This document shows positions 1 through 8,218 of a stretch of 31,510 nt of DNA, piece by piece; within the stretch, counting starts at the first letter, position 1, and every line of letters begins with the position of its first letter. The notes beneath the pieces were generated by a model. The model did not search any database and was not told where the DNA came from. It saw nothing but the letters and a program-made list of their open reading frames with translations. This DNA is from DAIDJM01 sp964250215. Its GTDB lineage: Bacteria; Pseudomonadota; Alphaproteobacteria; Acetobacterales; Acetobacteraceae. The position numbers and the translations under genes are program-made. The stretch spans positions 1 through 31,510 of the forward strand of contig CAXUEX010000014.1 of the NCBI GenBank assembly GCA_964250215.1, written 5' to 3'.

Positions 1-30
1 GGTGCGGCGGCGGCGGCGGAAGGGCCGGAC

Positions 31-2157
31 ATGGCGCTGCTGGTGCGCACGCTGCTGCGCCGGCTGCCGTTGATCGTGGCGTTGGCGCTGTTTGGCGGCG
101 CGGTTGGCTATGGCGTGCAACGCCTGCTCACGCCGCGCTACACCAGTTCCGTCGAACTGCTGCTGGAGCCGAAGCGGTCCGACAGTTTTGGCGCCGACAC
201 GACATTCGGCAGCATGTATGTCGATGAGGCGAAGATCGCGAGCGTGGTTTCGGTGGTGGAATCCGCCGATCTGCTGGCGCGGGTGGTGCAGCGGGAGCGG
301 CTGGACCAAGTGCCGGAGTTCGGCGATGCGGGCCGTTCCGCGATGCGGCGCTGGTTTGGCTGGCTGCCGTTTTTCGCCGCAGCGCCCGCAGACGACAGTG
401 ACGCGACGCGCTTCGATCGGGCGCTGTATCGGCTCTCGCGGGCGCTGGTGGTGGAGCGCGTGGGCTTCACCTATATCGTTACCGTGGCCGCGAGCGCCGA
501 TACGCCGGAGCTGGCGCGGCGCGTGGCGGGCGCGGTAGCCGACGCTTATCTGGACGACCAGGTGGAACGAAAAGTTGCGGCCACGCAACGCGACGCCGCG
601 TGGTTGAACGGCCGCCTGGACAGCGTGCGCCGGGATTTGGAGCGCAGCGAGGCGGCGGTGGATGCGGTGCGGCAGCGCTACGGGCTGCTGGAGACCGCGC
701 TGGGTTCGGGTGCGACGTTGGATCGGCAGGCGATCACCGCGCTGAACGAGGAATTGATCCGGGCGCAGGCGGAAGAAGCGACAGCGCGGGCGCGCGACGA
801 CCAGGTGCAGCATCCGGGCGATGCGGGGTTGGACGGGTTGGCCGAGGTGGAGGGTTCGCCGCTGATCCAGACGCTGCGGGCAAAGCAGGCCGAGGATAGC
901 AAGCAGATTGCCTCGCTGGGGGCGAGCTACGGCGCAAACTACCCGGCGGTGCGGCGGCTGCGCCAGGGGCAGGACATATTGCAGGCGCAGATCAATGCCG
1001 CGCGGTCACGCGTTGCGGCCGGACGGCGGAGCGAGTATCAGGCGGCGGCTTCGCGCGTGCAGGCATTGCAGGCGCAATTGCACCGGGCGATCGCTTCCGA
1101 CGGCAGCAGCGCCGGCGACGAGGGCCACGAGAAATTGCGTGATGCGCAGCGCGTGGCCGACGAGAACCGCGGCCTGTATTCGGCGCTGCTGACAAAATGG
1201 CGCGAGCTGCGCCAACAGCAGACGCGGGAGGAGCCGGAAGGCCGGATCATTTCGGCAGCAGACTTACCTGACCGCCCGAGCTTTCCCAAGCCGCTGCTGC
1301 TGCCGCTCGGCGGGGCGGCTGGTTTCCTGCTGTTCGGCTTTGGCTGCACGGTGCTGCCGGTGCTGGCCGACCGGCGGTTTTCCAGTGCCGAGGCGGCGGA
1401 GCGGCGGCTCGGTTTGCCGGTGCTGGGCACGGTGCCGCGGCTGGGAAGGCGCGGGCGCCGCAATGGTGTGACGGAATTTCCTGATCGTGCGCCGCTTTCC
1501 GAGTTTGCCGAAAGCCTGCGCATGATGCGCGCGGTGCTGAGGGTTTCGCCAGACGGTGCGGCGACGATATTGCAGGTGACCTCGCCGTTGCCGGGTGAAG
1601 GGAAATCGACGGTGGCGGCGACGCTTGCGGCATCGGCCGCGACTGCCGGGATTCCCACGCTGCTTCTCGATGCCGATCTGCGCCATGCGGGCGCATCCGC
1701 GATGTTCGGATTGGGGGATGCGCCGGGATTGGCCGAGCTGCTGCTGCACGGCGGCGCGGCGGCGGCATTGTTGCATCGCCGTCCGGGGCTGAACATGGCG
1801 GTGCTGCCGGCCGGGCGTTCGCTGCCGCCGCGGCCGGAACTGCTGGAAGCCGATGCATTCGCCGCGCTGCTGCGCGAGTTGGCGCGCGATTGGCAGCTTA
1901 TCGTGATCGACAGCCCACCGGCGTTGCCGGTTTCCGATGCGCTCGTGATCTCGCGTCATGCCGACAAGACGGTGCTGGTGCTGCGCTGGCGCAGCACCAC
2001 GCGTGCGGTGGCCGATCGGGCGCTGCGGCTGCTGCGCGCGGTGGATGCGCCGCTCGCGGGTGTGCTGCTGAATGGCATGGATGTTGCGAGATCGTCGCAA
2101 TACGACGGCGCCTACGTGCCGTATGCCGAAGCGTCTCGCCGCGCCGTGCGGGCCTGA
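31..2157 (+). CDS. Polysaccharide co-polymerase with C-terminal BY-kinase domain (Wzz/GNVR-CapB type)
   Basis: Inner-membrane protein that controls chain length and export of a Wzy-made polysaccharide, with a cytoplasmic tyrosine-kinase domain. 708 residues. A first membrane segment lies near residues 13-30, followed by a Wzz-like region and a long periplasmic coiled-coil (GNVR-like) part. A second membrane segment lies near 423-445. The kinase domain follows, with Walker A GEGKST at 522-527 (Lys525), Walker A' LLLDADLR near 545-552 and Walker B LIVIDSPP near 625. Only three tyrosines are visible in the C-terminal tail, in the stretch QYDGAYVPY, so the autophosphorylation cluster is short. 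The start is supported by GGAAGGG six bases upstream of ATG; the reading frame stays open to the window edge. It is the first gene seen of the EPS operon, and more EPS genes probably lie upstream of the window. Family is certain; the polymer is unknown. Confidence 0.93.
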   Translation: MALLVRTLLRRLPLIVALALFGGAVGYGVQRLLTPRYTSSVELLLEPKRSDSFGADTTFGSMYVDEAKIASVVSVVESADLLARVVQRERLDQVPEFGDAGRSAMRRWFGWLPFFAAAPADDSDATRFDRALYRLSRALVVERVGFTYIVTVAASADTPELARRVAGAVADAYLDDQVERKVAATQRDAAWLNGRLDSVRRDLERSEAAVDAVRQRYGLLETALGSGATLDRQAITALNEELIRAQAEEATARARDDQVQHPGDAGLDGLAEVEGSPLIQTLRAKQAEDSKQIASLGASYGANYPAVRRLRQGQDILQAQINAARSRVAAGRRSEYQAAASRVQALQAQLHRAIASDGSSAGDEGHEKLRDAQRVADENRGLYSALLTKWRELRQQQTREEPEGRIISAADLPDRPSFPKPLLLPLGGAAGFLLFGFGCTVLPVLADRRFSSAEAAERRLGLPVLGTVPRLGRRGRRNGVTEFPDRAPLSEFAESLRMMRAVLRVSPDGAATILQVTSPLPGEGKSTVAATLAASAATAGIPTLLLDADLRHAGASAMFGLGDAPGLAELLLHGGAAAALLHRRPGLNMAVLPAGRSLPPRPELLEADAFAALLRELARDWQLIVIDSPPALPVSDALVISRHADKTVLVLRWRSTTRAVADRALRLLRAVDAPLAGVLLNGMDVARSSQYDGAYVPYAEASRRAVRA

Positions 2158-2192
2158 GATCGCGCGTTCGAATCTTGCCTGGAGCTATCGTC

Positions 2193-3395
2193 ATGCAACC
2201 GCAGCCGATGCCGTTTCCTGAGACGCTGCCGCCATCCGCGGCGCAGCACGACCCGCTTGCCGGGCGCGCTGCGGTTGTGGCGCAGATCGCGGCGGAACAC
2301 GCCGACACGGTGGATCGCGCCGCACGTTTTCCACGCGAGGCTGTGCAGGCAATGCGGACGGAGCGATTGCTTGGCGCGCTGCTGCCGCGGGCGCTGGGTG
2401 GCGAGGGCGCGCGGATCGGCGAGATCGCCGACATCTGCTACCGTCTTGGGCAATCCTGCGCTTCCACGGCGATGATCTATGCCATGCATCAATCGTGCGT
2501 GGCCTGCGTCCTGCACGGCCAGGAGAGTGCATGGCACAATGCCCTGCTGCGCCGGATTGCGGGCGAGCAATTGCTGCTGGCCTCCTCCACCACCGAAGGT
2601 CAGGCGGGCGGCAACGTGCGGGTGAGCGCGGCGGCGGTGGAGCGGGTTGGCAACGAAATCCGGCTGGATCGTGCGGCGAGCGTGATTTCGTACGGGGCGG
2701 AAGCGGATGGCATCGTGACCACTGCGCGGCGTAATGCGGCGGCGCCCGCTTCCGATCAGGTGCTGGTGGCGTTCCTGCGCGAGGATTACACGCTGGAGCC
2801 GACGATGTCATGGGACCCGCTGGGCATGCGGGGCACCTGCAGCGCGGGCTTTCACCTGAAAGCTGCAGGGGCTTCGGAGCAGATTTTGCCTTCCGGCTAC
2901 GAGAGCATTCACAGTCAGAGCATGGTTCCGGTGTCGCATCTGCTATGGTCGGCGAGCTGGGCCGGCATTGCGGCGGGTGCGACCGAGCGGGCGCGGGCCT
3001 TCGTGCGCAGGGCGGCGCGTGGCGCCGGTGGCACGCTGCCGCCGGGCGCGCCGCATCTGACGAAGGCGTTGGCTTCGCTGCAATCGCTTCGGGGTATCAT
3101 TGCCGCAGCGATCGCCAACTACGAAGCCAAGGCGGGCGATGCACGGGCGCTGACGGCCGTGGAATTCCAGACCGCGATCACGCTGTTGAAGGTGCAGGCA
3201 TCCGAGACGGCCGTGAATATCGTGCTGGATGCGGGACGGGCCTGCGGGCTTTCCGGGTATCGGAACGATTCCGAATTCAGCATCGGCCGTGCGCTGCGCG
3301 ACATTCTCTCGGCGCCGATCATGATCAGCAACGACCGCATCCTGGCCAACCTCGCCATGACCGCGCTCCTCACGCCGGTGCCGGCTTCTCTATAG
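2193..3395 (+). CDS. Acyl-CoA dehydrogenase-like flavoprotein in the amino-acid/carrier module
   Basis: 400-residue ACAD-fold protein expected to bind FAD. It shows the N-terminal helical domain, a middle beta domain with a WDPLGMRGTCS motif (typical ACAD 'GMRGT/S' segment), and a C-terminal helical domain with ACGLSGYRND and ALRDILSAP. By eye alignment the position that holds the catalytic Glu in medium/short-chain enzymes ('YEGT') reads IMISND, and the alternative helix-G site of the isovaleryl-type enzymes reads VSHL. Neither place holds Glu, so the protein may act as a flavin oxidase or monooxygenase rather than a normal beta-oxidation enzyme. ATG at 2193 is preceded by GGAG; the open frame to the left overlaps the kinase gene and is not used. 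It lies 35 bases after the kinase gene and 29 before the amino acid:carrier ligase. A substrate tethered to the carrier protein is an inference from context. Confidence 0.82.
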   Translation: MQPQPMPFPETLPPSAAQHDPLAGRAAVVAQIAAEHADTVDRAARFPREAVQAMRTERLLGALLPRALGGEGARIGEIADICYRLGQSCASTAMIYAMHQSCVACVLHGQESAWHNALLRRIAGEQLLLASSTTEGQAGGNVRVSAAAVERVGNEIRLDRAASVISYGAEADGIVTTARRNAAAPASDQVLVAFLREDYTLEPTMSWDPLGMRGTCSAGFHLKAAGASEQILPSGYESIHSQSMVPVSHLLWSASWAGIAAGATERARAFVRRAARGAGGTLPPGAPHLTKALASLQSLRGIIAAAIANYEAKAGDARALTAVEFQTAITLLKVQASETAVNIVLDAGRACGLSGYRNDSEFSIGRALRDILSAPIMISNDRILANLAMTALLTPVPASL

Positions 3396-3424
3396 ATCTG
3401 ACGCGCTTTTCAGGAGACGTTCGA

Positions 3425-4363
3425 ATGGACACGCATGTTCTGGATTGGCAGCCGGCCGAAAATGCCCGCGTTGCCGTGAGCGATGCCGGTTTTGCCGCGA
3501 CGCTGTTCCGTTGCATGGGTATTCCCGGTGTGCAGGCGCGCACGGCGCTTCACGAAGACGTCGTGGAGCGGCTGGGCACGCTGATCAGTGGGTTGCGGCC
3601 CGATGCGGCCGAAGTGCTGCGCTTTCCGCCGGTGATGAGCCGGCGCGATCTGGAAAAATCGGGATATCTCGGATCGTTCCCCAATCTGCTCGGCTGCGTG
3701 TGCGCGCTTTCGGGCAACGATGCGGAGATCGAGGCGGCGGCCCAGGTGCACGAGCAGGGGGGCGATTGGACACGCTCGCTGGCGCCCGCAGATCTCGTGC
3801 TTTCGCCCGCGGCCTGCTACCCGGTGTATCCGATCGCGGCGGCGCGGGGGGCGCTGCCGGCCGGGGGGCTGTGCTTCGACGTGGCGTGCGATTGTTTCCG
3901 GCGCGAACCTTCGGAGCGGCTGGATCGGCTGCAATCGTTCCGGATGCGTGAATACGTGCGGATCGGCGGCGCTGCGCAGGTGCTGGCATTCCGCGAGCAA
4001 TGGGTGGAACTTGGGCGGAAGCTGGCGGAGCAACTGGAACTGCCAGCGACCATTGCGCCGGCGAACGACCCATTCTTCGGGCGCGAGGGGCGGATGAAGG
4101 CGGTGAGCCAGATTCACCAGGCGCTGAAATTCGAGCTGCTCGTGCCGATCTATTCGGTGGAGAAGCCGACCGCGTGCATGAGCTTCAACTACCACCGGGA
4201 CCATTTCGGCAACGTGTGGGACATGCGCGATGCGCAGGGCGAGCCGGCGCATACCGGTTGCGCCGCGTTCGGCATGGATCGCCTGGCGTTGGCGATGTTC
4301 GCGACGCACGGACTGAAACCGGCGACGTGGCCGGTGCGCGTTCGCCGTGTGCTTTGTTTGTAG
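3425..4363 (+). CDS. Amino acid:[carrier protein] ligase (class II seryl-tRNA-synthetase-like)
   Basis: 312 residues. Proteins of this family (studied in Bradyrhizobium and Agrobacterium) resemble the catalytic core of atypical seryl-tRNA synthetase without a tRNA-binding arm. They activate glycine or alanine with ATP and load it on the phosphopantetheine arm of a carrier protein. The putative zinc ligands are all present: Cys131 (AACYPVYP), Glu176 (RMREYVRIG) and Cys279 (HTGCAAFG), the same numbers I recall for the Bradyrhizobium enzyme. The class II motif 2 region (CFRREPSERLDRLQSFRMRE) and motif 3 (GCAAFGMDRLALAMF) are clear. ATG at 3425 follows CAGGAGAC with good spacing. The longer open frame to the left lies inside the preceding gene and is rejected. 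The carrier that it would need is encoded at about 13795-14031. It is not a translation factor. The preferred amino acid cannot be read from the sequence by eye. Confidence 0.9.
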   Translation: MDTHVLDWQPAENARVAVSDAGFAATLFRCMGIPGVQARTALHEDVVERLGTLISGLRPDAAEVLRFPPVMSRRDLEKSGYLGSFPNLLGCVCALSGNDAEIEAAAQVHEQGGDWTRSLAPADLVLSPAACYPVYPIAAARGALPAGGLCFDVACDCFRREPSERLDRLQSFRMREYVRIGGAAQVLAFREQWVELGRKLAEQLELPATIAPANDPFFGREGRMKAVSQIHQALKFELLVPIYSVEKPTACMSFNYHRDHFGNVWDMRDAQGEPAHTGCAAFGMDRLALAMFATHGLKPATWPVRVRRVLCL

Positions 4364-4368
4364 CTGCA

Positions 4369-5340
4369 ATGCCGATCGATCCGCAACTGCGCCGGATGCT
4401 GGGGGCGCTTTCGCTGGCGCCCGCTTCGGCCTCGGACCTGGCCGGGCGGCGCGCCGCGTTCCGCCGGCTGATGGCGATGGCGGAGCGCTGCGATGCGGCG
4501 GTGGAGTTGCGTGATTATTGCGTAACAGGAGCGTCGTTTCCGCTGGTGCTGCGACTTTATTCGCCGTCGAGTGCGCGAGGATTGCTGCCGGGGCTGGTTT
4601 ATTTGCACGGCGGCGGCTTCGTTTGCGGCGATCTGGCAACGCACGATGCGCTCTGCCGGGCGATCTGCGCAGCTTCCGGATGCCGCATCGTGGCCGTGGA
4701 TTACCGGCTGGCGCCGGAACATCGCTATCCCGCGGCGCTCGAGGATGCCGAGGCGGCGATATTGTGGACGATCTCGCAGGCGGCGGCCCTGGAGATCGAT
4801 CCGGCGCGAATCGGCATCGGTGGCGACTCTGCGGGAGCGACGCTGGCCGCCGCGGTCGCTCGCAAGCTGGCGCGCAGCCACTCGGGATGCCTGGCGCTGC
4901 AGTTTCTGCTATGCCCGATCTTGGATTGGGCGGGCGCCATTGCCGGGGCGGCCGAGACCGCGAACCCATATCTGATCGATGCCGATACGATGGCGCAGGA
5001 GCTGGAACTGTATCTGCCGCCCGGCGTGGATGCTCGCGATCCGGCGATTTCACCGCTGCGATCGGACGAATGGTACGGGCTGCCACCGGCGCTGATCCAT
5101 ACGGCAGAGTTCGATCCGGTGTGCGAGACCGGCAATGCTTATGCCGACCGGTTGCGCGCGGCCGGCGTTGCTGTGCGTAGCACCTGTCATTACGGTATGA
5201 CGCATTTGTTCTATGGGTTCGGGCAATGGCTGCCGTACGCACGGATCGCCTTGCAGCACATCGGCGCGGAGCTGGGCGCGGCGCTACGCGGTGACTTTTC
5301 CGGCACGGCGGAAGCGACGTCGTGCGCGGTTGCTTTTTAA
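4369..5340 (+). CDS. Alpha/beta hydrolase, hormone-sensitive-lipase family
   Basis: 323-residue cytoplasmic esterase of the HSL (bacterial family IV) type. The oxyanion motif HGGGF begins at residue 80. The nucleophile is Ser154 in GGDSAG, the acid is probably Asp249 (EFDPVCETG) and the base His279 (GMTHLFYG), so the catalytic triad is complete. It starts five bases after the stop of the amino acid:carrier ligase and thus is probably co-translated; no strong ribosome site is visible of its own. No signal peptide. Within this operon it may release or transfer an acyl or aminoacyl group from the carrier thioester, or remove a wrong one in the manner of an editing thioesterase; this is inference, as HSL enzymes have very broad substrates. 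Confidence 0.88.
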   Translation: MPIDPQLRRMLGALSLAPASASDLAGRRAAFRRLMAMAERCDAAVELRDYCVTGASFPLVLRLYSPSSARGLLPGLVYLHGGGFVCGDLATHDALCRAICAASGCRIVAVDYRLAPEHRYPAALEDAEAAILWTISQAAALEIDPARIGIGGDSAGATLAAAVARKLARSHSGCLALQFLLCPILDWAGAIAGAAETANPYLIDADTMAQELELYLPPGVDARDPAISPLRSDEWYGLPPALIHTAEFDPVCETGNAYADRLRAAGVAVRSTCHYGMTHLFYGFGQWLPYARIALQHIGAELGAALRGDFSGTAEATSCAVAF

Positions 5341-5355
5341 GCACGGGGTTTCGTC

Positions 5356-6294
5356 ATGGATTGCATCGAACTGGATTTGCCGCGGCACGACAGCGACCTC
5401 GCCGAGGGTGCAAGCCCGATCTTCGTCTCGGTGATCATTCCGCATTACAATGATCTGGCCGCGCTGCGTGTGTGCCTGGCCGGGTTGCGGCGGCAAACCT
5501 GGCCGGAAGGTCGCATGGAAATCGTGGTGGCGGACAATAATTCCGCCTGCGGTCTGGCGGCTGTGATGCAGGCGGCGCCGGATTGCGTGGTGATCGCGGC
5601 GCCGGTGCAGGGCGCGGGACCGGCGCGCAATGCAGGGGCGGCCGTGGCGCGTGGCAACGTGCTGGCGTTCCTCGACAGCGATTGCGATCCGGCGCCGGAC
5701 TGGATCGAGCACGGCGTGCGGGGATTGCGAGGGCAAGATTTCGCCGGCGGCCACGTGATCACATTGCCGCGCGATCCGCGCCGGCCAAGCGCCGTGGAAG
5801 CCTGGGAAATGGTGTTCGGTTTCGATTTTGAACGATATATTCTGGTGGAAGGCTATACCGGCAGCGGCAATATGTGGGTGTGGCGATCGGTTTTCGAGAC
5901 GGTGGGCGGATTTCGTGCCGGCGTGGCCGAGGACATGGAGTGGTCGTTCCGCGCGCGGGCGGCGGGGTTCCGGCTGGGCTATGCGCCGCACGCCGTGGTG
6001 CGGCATCTGGCGCGGCCGAGCTGGCGCGAACTGCTGGTGCGCTGGCGCCGCGTGCTGGCCGAACACTATCGATTGGCGAACGAACGCAGGTTTGGGCGGC
6101 TGCGCTGGGCCTGCAAGACGGCGGCGATGCCGCTTTCGGCGGTGCCGCATCTGTGGCGCGTGGCGCGATCCGGCAAGCTGCCGGATCGGCGCGCGCGCGC
6201 CGAGGCGGCCGCAGTGCTCGTGGCGCACCGCCTATGGCGCGCCGGCCACATGGCGCGGTTGTTGCTCAACCCCACCGGAGCCGCGCGGCCGTGA
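5356..6294 (+). CDS. Glycosyltransferase family 2
   Basis: 312 residues, GT-A fold. The N-terminal nucleotide-binding strand FVSVIIPHYND is near residues 23-33, followed by IVVADNNSAC. The metal-binding acidic motif is FLDSDCDP, and a further acidic segment VAEDMEWSFRARAAG is the usual 'ED.E...R' acceptor/catalytic region. The C-terminal part (about 220-312) is basic and weakly hydrophobic, so the protein may lie on the inner face of the membrane. It starts 15 bases after the esterase stop, and its own stop (TGA at 6292-6294) overlaps the possible GTG start of the next gene, which points to translational coupling. It would add one sugar to the EPS repeat unit on a lipid carrier; donor sugar and linkage are unknown. 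Confidence 0.9.
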   Translation: MDCIELDLPRHDSDLAEGASPIFVSVIIPHYNDLAALRVCLAGLRRQTWPEGRMEIVVADNNSACGLAAVMQAAPDCVVIAAPVQGAGPARNAGAAVARGNVLAFLDSDCDPAPDWIEHGVRGLRGQDFAGGHVITLPRDPRRPSAVEAWEMVFGFDFERYILVEGYTGSGNMWVWRSVFETVGGFRAGVAEDMEWSFRARAAGFRLGYAPHAVVRHLARPSWRELLVRWRRVLAEHYRLANERRFGRLRWACKTAAMPLSAVPHLWRVARSGKLPDRRARAEAAAVLVAHRLWRAGHMARLLLNPTGAARP

Positions 6295-7073
6295 AGATGC
6301 GCGAGATGGATTTTCTTGGATTGCACTTCGCGGCGCTTTCGCGGGCGGAGGCGGTGGCTGCCTTGCGTCAGGCGAAAGCGAGCGGTGCGTGGCAATATGT
6401 GGTGACGCCAAATGCCGCGCATCTGGCGCGATTGCGGCACGACGATGCCGCGCTGCATCGGGCTTATGCGGGGGCTGCGTTCTGCTTCCTCGACAGCCGC
6501 GTGATTGCACTGGCGGCGCGTGCGGCCGGACTGCGTCCGCCACCGGTGGTACCCGGTTCCGATCTGGTGGCTTCGCTGTTCCGCGAGGCGATTGATGCAG
6601 GCACGCCGATCTGCATCATTGGCGGTGAAGCCGATGCGGTTGCCGAACTGAAGCGGCGCTATGGGTTGTTGCGCGTTGCGCATCTGAACCCCTCGCGGGG
6701 TTTCTGGCGCGATGCGGCGGAGGTGTCGCGGGTCGAAGACTTCGTGCGCGATGCGCAAGCCGATTACACGTTTCTGGTAGTGGGTTCGCCGCAGCAGGAG
6801 CTTCTGGCGCAAGGCATTGCCGATGGCGGCGGTGCACGTGGCGTGGGGGTTTGCGCCGGCGCTGCCATCGAGTTCCTGACCGGGCAGCAGCGCCGTGCGC
6901 CGTTGCTGCTACAACGCATGGCGCTGGAATGGGCGTATCGGCTGGTGCTGGAGCCGCGCCGGTTGGCGCACCGTTACTTCGTGGAGAGCCCGATGGGCGT
7001 GATGCTGGTAGTACGGCACGCTTCCGTGGGGTGGCGGCGCCGTTGGAAAAAACATACCATGCCGGCTTTCTGA
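6291..7073 (+). CDS. WecG/TagA/CpsF family glycosyltransferase (GT26)
   Basis: About 260 residues from GTG at 6291, or 258 from ATG at 6297; GTG overlaps the preceding stop as GTGA. Family features in order: FLGLHFAALSRAEAV at the start, VVTPNAAHLARLRHD (the 'TPN..H' motif with the conserved Thr), FLDSRVIALAARAAG (site of the conserved Asp), VVPGSDLVASLF, ICIIGGEADAV, VVGSPQQELLA, and the C-terminal RMALEWAYRLVLEPRRLAHRY. Members transfer ManNAcA, ManNAc or related sugars to an undecaprenyl-PP-linked acceptor; the C-terminal part holds the protein at the membrane. It closes the plus-strand operon; the next gene is convergent, with about 80 bases between them. Donor sugar is unknown. Confidence 0.9.
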   Translation: MKMREMDFLGLHFAALSRAEAVAALRQAKASGAWQYVVTPNAAHLARLRHDDAALHRAYAGAAFCFLDSRVIALAARAAGLRPPPVVPGSDLVASLFREAIDAGTPICIIGGEADAVAELKRRYGLLRVAHLNPSRGFWRDAAEVSRVEDFVRDAQADYTFLVVGSPQQELLAQGIADGGGARGVGVCAGAAIEFLTGQQRRAPLLLQRMALEWAYRLVLEPRRLAHRYFVESPMGVMLVVRHASVGWRRRWKKHTMPAF

Positions 7074-7155
7074 CGCTAGATGTCCGCCCGTTTTTGTTCG
7101 AGCCGCCCCTCCATGGGCTCCGCTGACACCACCCCCGCGTACGCACCCGCCTCGC

Positions 7156-8010
7156 CTATTGTGGCGGGATTGTTGTTGCGTTCGGAATGAATTTGATAAA
7201 GCGGTAATCGTTCACCGCGTCCTGCGATGGCGGGCCGCCGCCCCAGGCGGCATGGCCTGTCCAGGCATTTGCGATGATGAAGCCGGTTTGATTCGTGTTC
7301 AGGGTGGTATCGTTGAAAGTCTGTTTCGCATGACCATCCACCGTGAATACCAACTGGCCCGCGGTCCATAAAAAACCATAACGGTGCATGGCTTGGCACG
7401 GGTTGAAGCCGAGCGGGTAATCCACGGTCTGGCCGCTTGGATGGATTGTCCAATGCACATCGTTAAACACATGACCCGGGGCGTCGGGAAATTCGACGTC
7501 GATCTCCAGTGGCCCGTAATGTGGCGCGGCGATCCAGAAGAACGAGGAAATCTCGCCCTGCACGCAAGATGGCCTCATCTCGGCTTCATAATAACCGTAA
7601 TTGTAGGGGCTGTTGCCGAATGGCGGCGGCGGGCTTCCGGTCGGTTCCCAGCCGGCGTTGCTGGCGATCTCCGCGGCGCCATAGGCGATTACGCCGCCGC
7701 ACGAGGTGGCGGTGTGCGTGCCGGCGCGGACGATCAGATGCGCGACGGAATCATGCGGGGCGCGGTGGAATGTCACGTTGCCGATGTTGAACTCATCGGT
7801 ATGCGCATCGCCGTATGGCACGCAGTAATTGCCATCAACCTTGAAAACGCCGTCGGTGGGTTCGCCGCCTGAATTCGGGTTCGTGCTCGGCACCCATCTC
7901 GTATTGAACCGCTCGTCGACCTGGCGGCCGCTACTCTGGGCGCAAGCCGCGCCGCACAAAGACACAGCCAAAAGGCCGCGGAAACCCGCAGCGAAAAACC
8001 GATCCGGCAT
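7156..8010 (-). CDS. Secreted glycoside hydrolase family 16 (endo-glycanase)
   Basis: 284 residues with a signal peptide (MPDRFFAAGFRGLLAVSLCGAACAQ) and thus periplasmic or extracellular. The GH16 catalytic signature is present as LEIDVEF (Glu nucleophile, Asp, Glu acid/base in the ExDxE pattern), preceded by NYGYYEAEMRPS and followed by FNDVHWTIHPSG and MHRYGFLWT, all usual for the jelly-roll fold. The start ATG at 8010 has AGGGGG just upstream; an in-frame ATG-like extension to 8142 has no such site and would put the signal peptide inside. GH16 enzymes cut beta-1,3/1,4-glucans, galactans or, as with rhizobial ExoK/ExsH, the cell's own EPS. Its place between EPS genes suggests trimming of the exported polymer. 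It lies downstream of the beta-barrel gene on the same strand, with 208 bases between. Confidence 0.88.
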   Translation of the reverse strand: MPDRFFAAGFRGLLAVSLCGAACAQSSGRQVDERFNTRWVPSTNPNSGGEPTDGVFKVDGNYCVPYGDAHTDEFNIGNVTFHRAPHDSVAHLIVRAGTHTATSCGGVIAYGAAEIASNAGWEPTGSPPPPFGNSPYNYGYYEAEMRPSCVQGEISSFFWIAAPHYGPLEIDVEFPDAPGHVFNDVHWTIHPSGQTVDYPLGFNPCQAMHRYGFLWTAGQLVFTVDGHAKQTFNDTTLNTNQTGFIIANAWTGHAAWGGGPPSQDAVNDYRFIKFIPNATTIPPQ

Positions 8011-8067
8011 ACGATCCCCCTTTTGCGTTGCGCGCGCGAAATTCTTTTCGTAGCTGCAACCGAGGAT

Positions 8068-8097
8068 TGCATAGACCGGGGCTGCGGCGTTTGGCAA
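8068..8097 (-). promoter_or_regulatory. Possible sigma70-type promoter for the GH16 gene
   Basis: On the minus strand TTGCCA (8092-8097) and TATGCA (8068-8073) are separated by 18 bases. The site is about 58 bases upstream of the GH16 start codon. The match is moderate in the -35 box and weak in the -10 box, so it is a suggestion only. Confidence 0.28.
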
Positions 8098-8118
8098 CCC
8101 CGGCCGCGGAAAGCGGCG

Positions 8119-8135
8119 CGTTACGGTATGTAACG
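8119..8135. promoter_or_regulatory. Inverted repeat CGTTAC-N5-GTAACG, possible operator
   Basis: Perfect six-base arms around a five-base spacer. It lies just upstream of the possible -35 box of the GH16 gene, in the 208-base gap between the beta-barrel and GH16 genes. The size fits a dimeric regulator site, but no regulator gene is present in the window. Confidence 0.3.
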
Positions 8136-8218
8136 GCGGCACGAAACAGCGGATAAGTTGCTGGATTCCGTGCTGAATTTTTCTGCTTGCGCGGGACCGG
8201 GCGAAGTACCCGGGCGTG

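Noticed and set aside
1890..2192. Upstream extension of the ACAD-like gene into the kinase gene
   Set aside because: The extra 100 residues overlap the kinase Walker B region in another frame; ATG 2193 has its own GGAG site.
3410..5344. Long minus-strand open frame (over 600 codons) opposite the ligase and esterase genes
   Set aside because: Arg/Pro-rich translation without any family features; it is the antisense shadow of well-supported plus-strand genes in GC-rich DNA.
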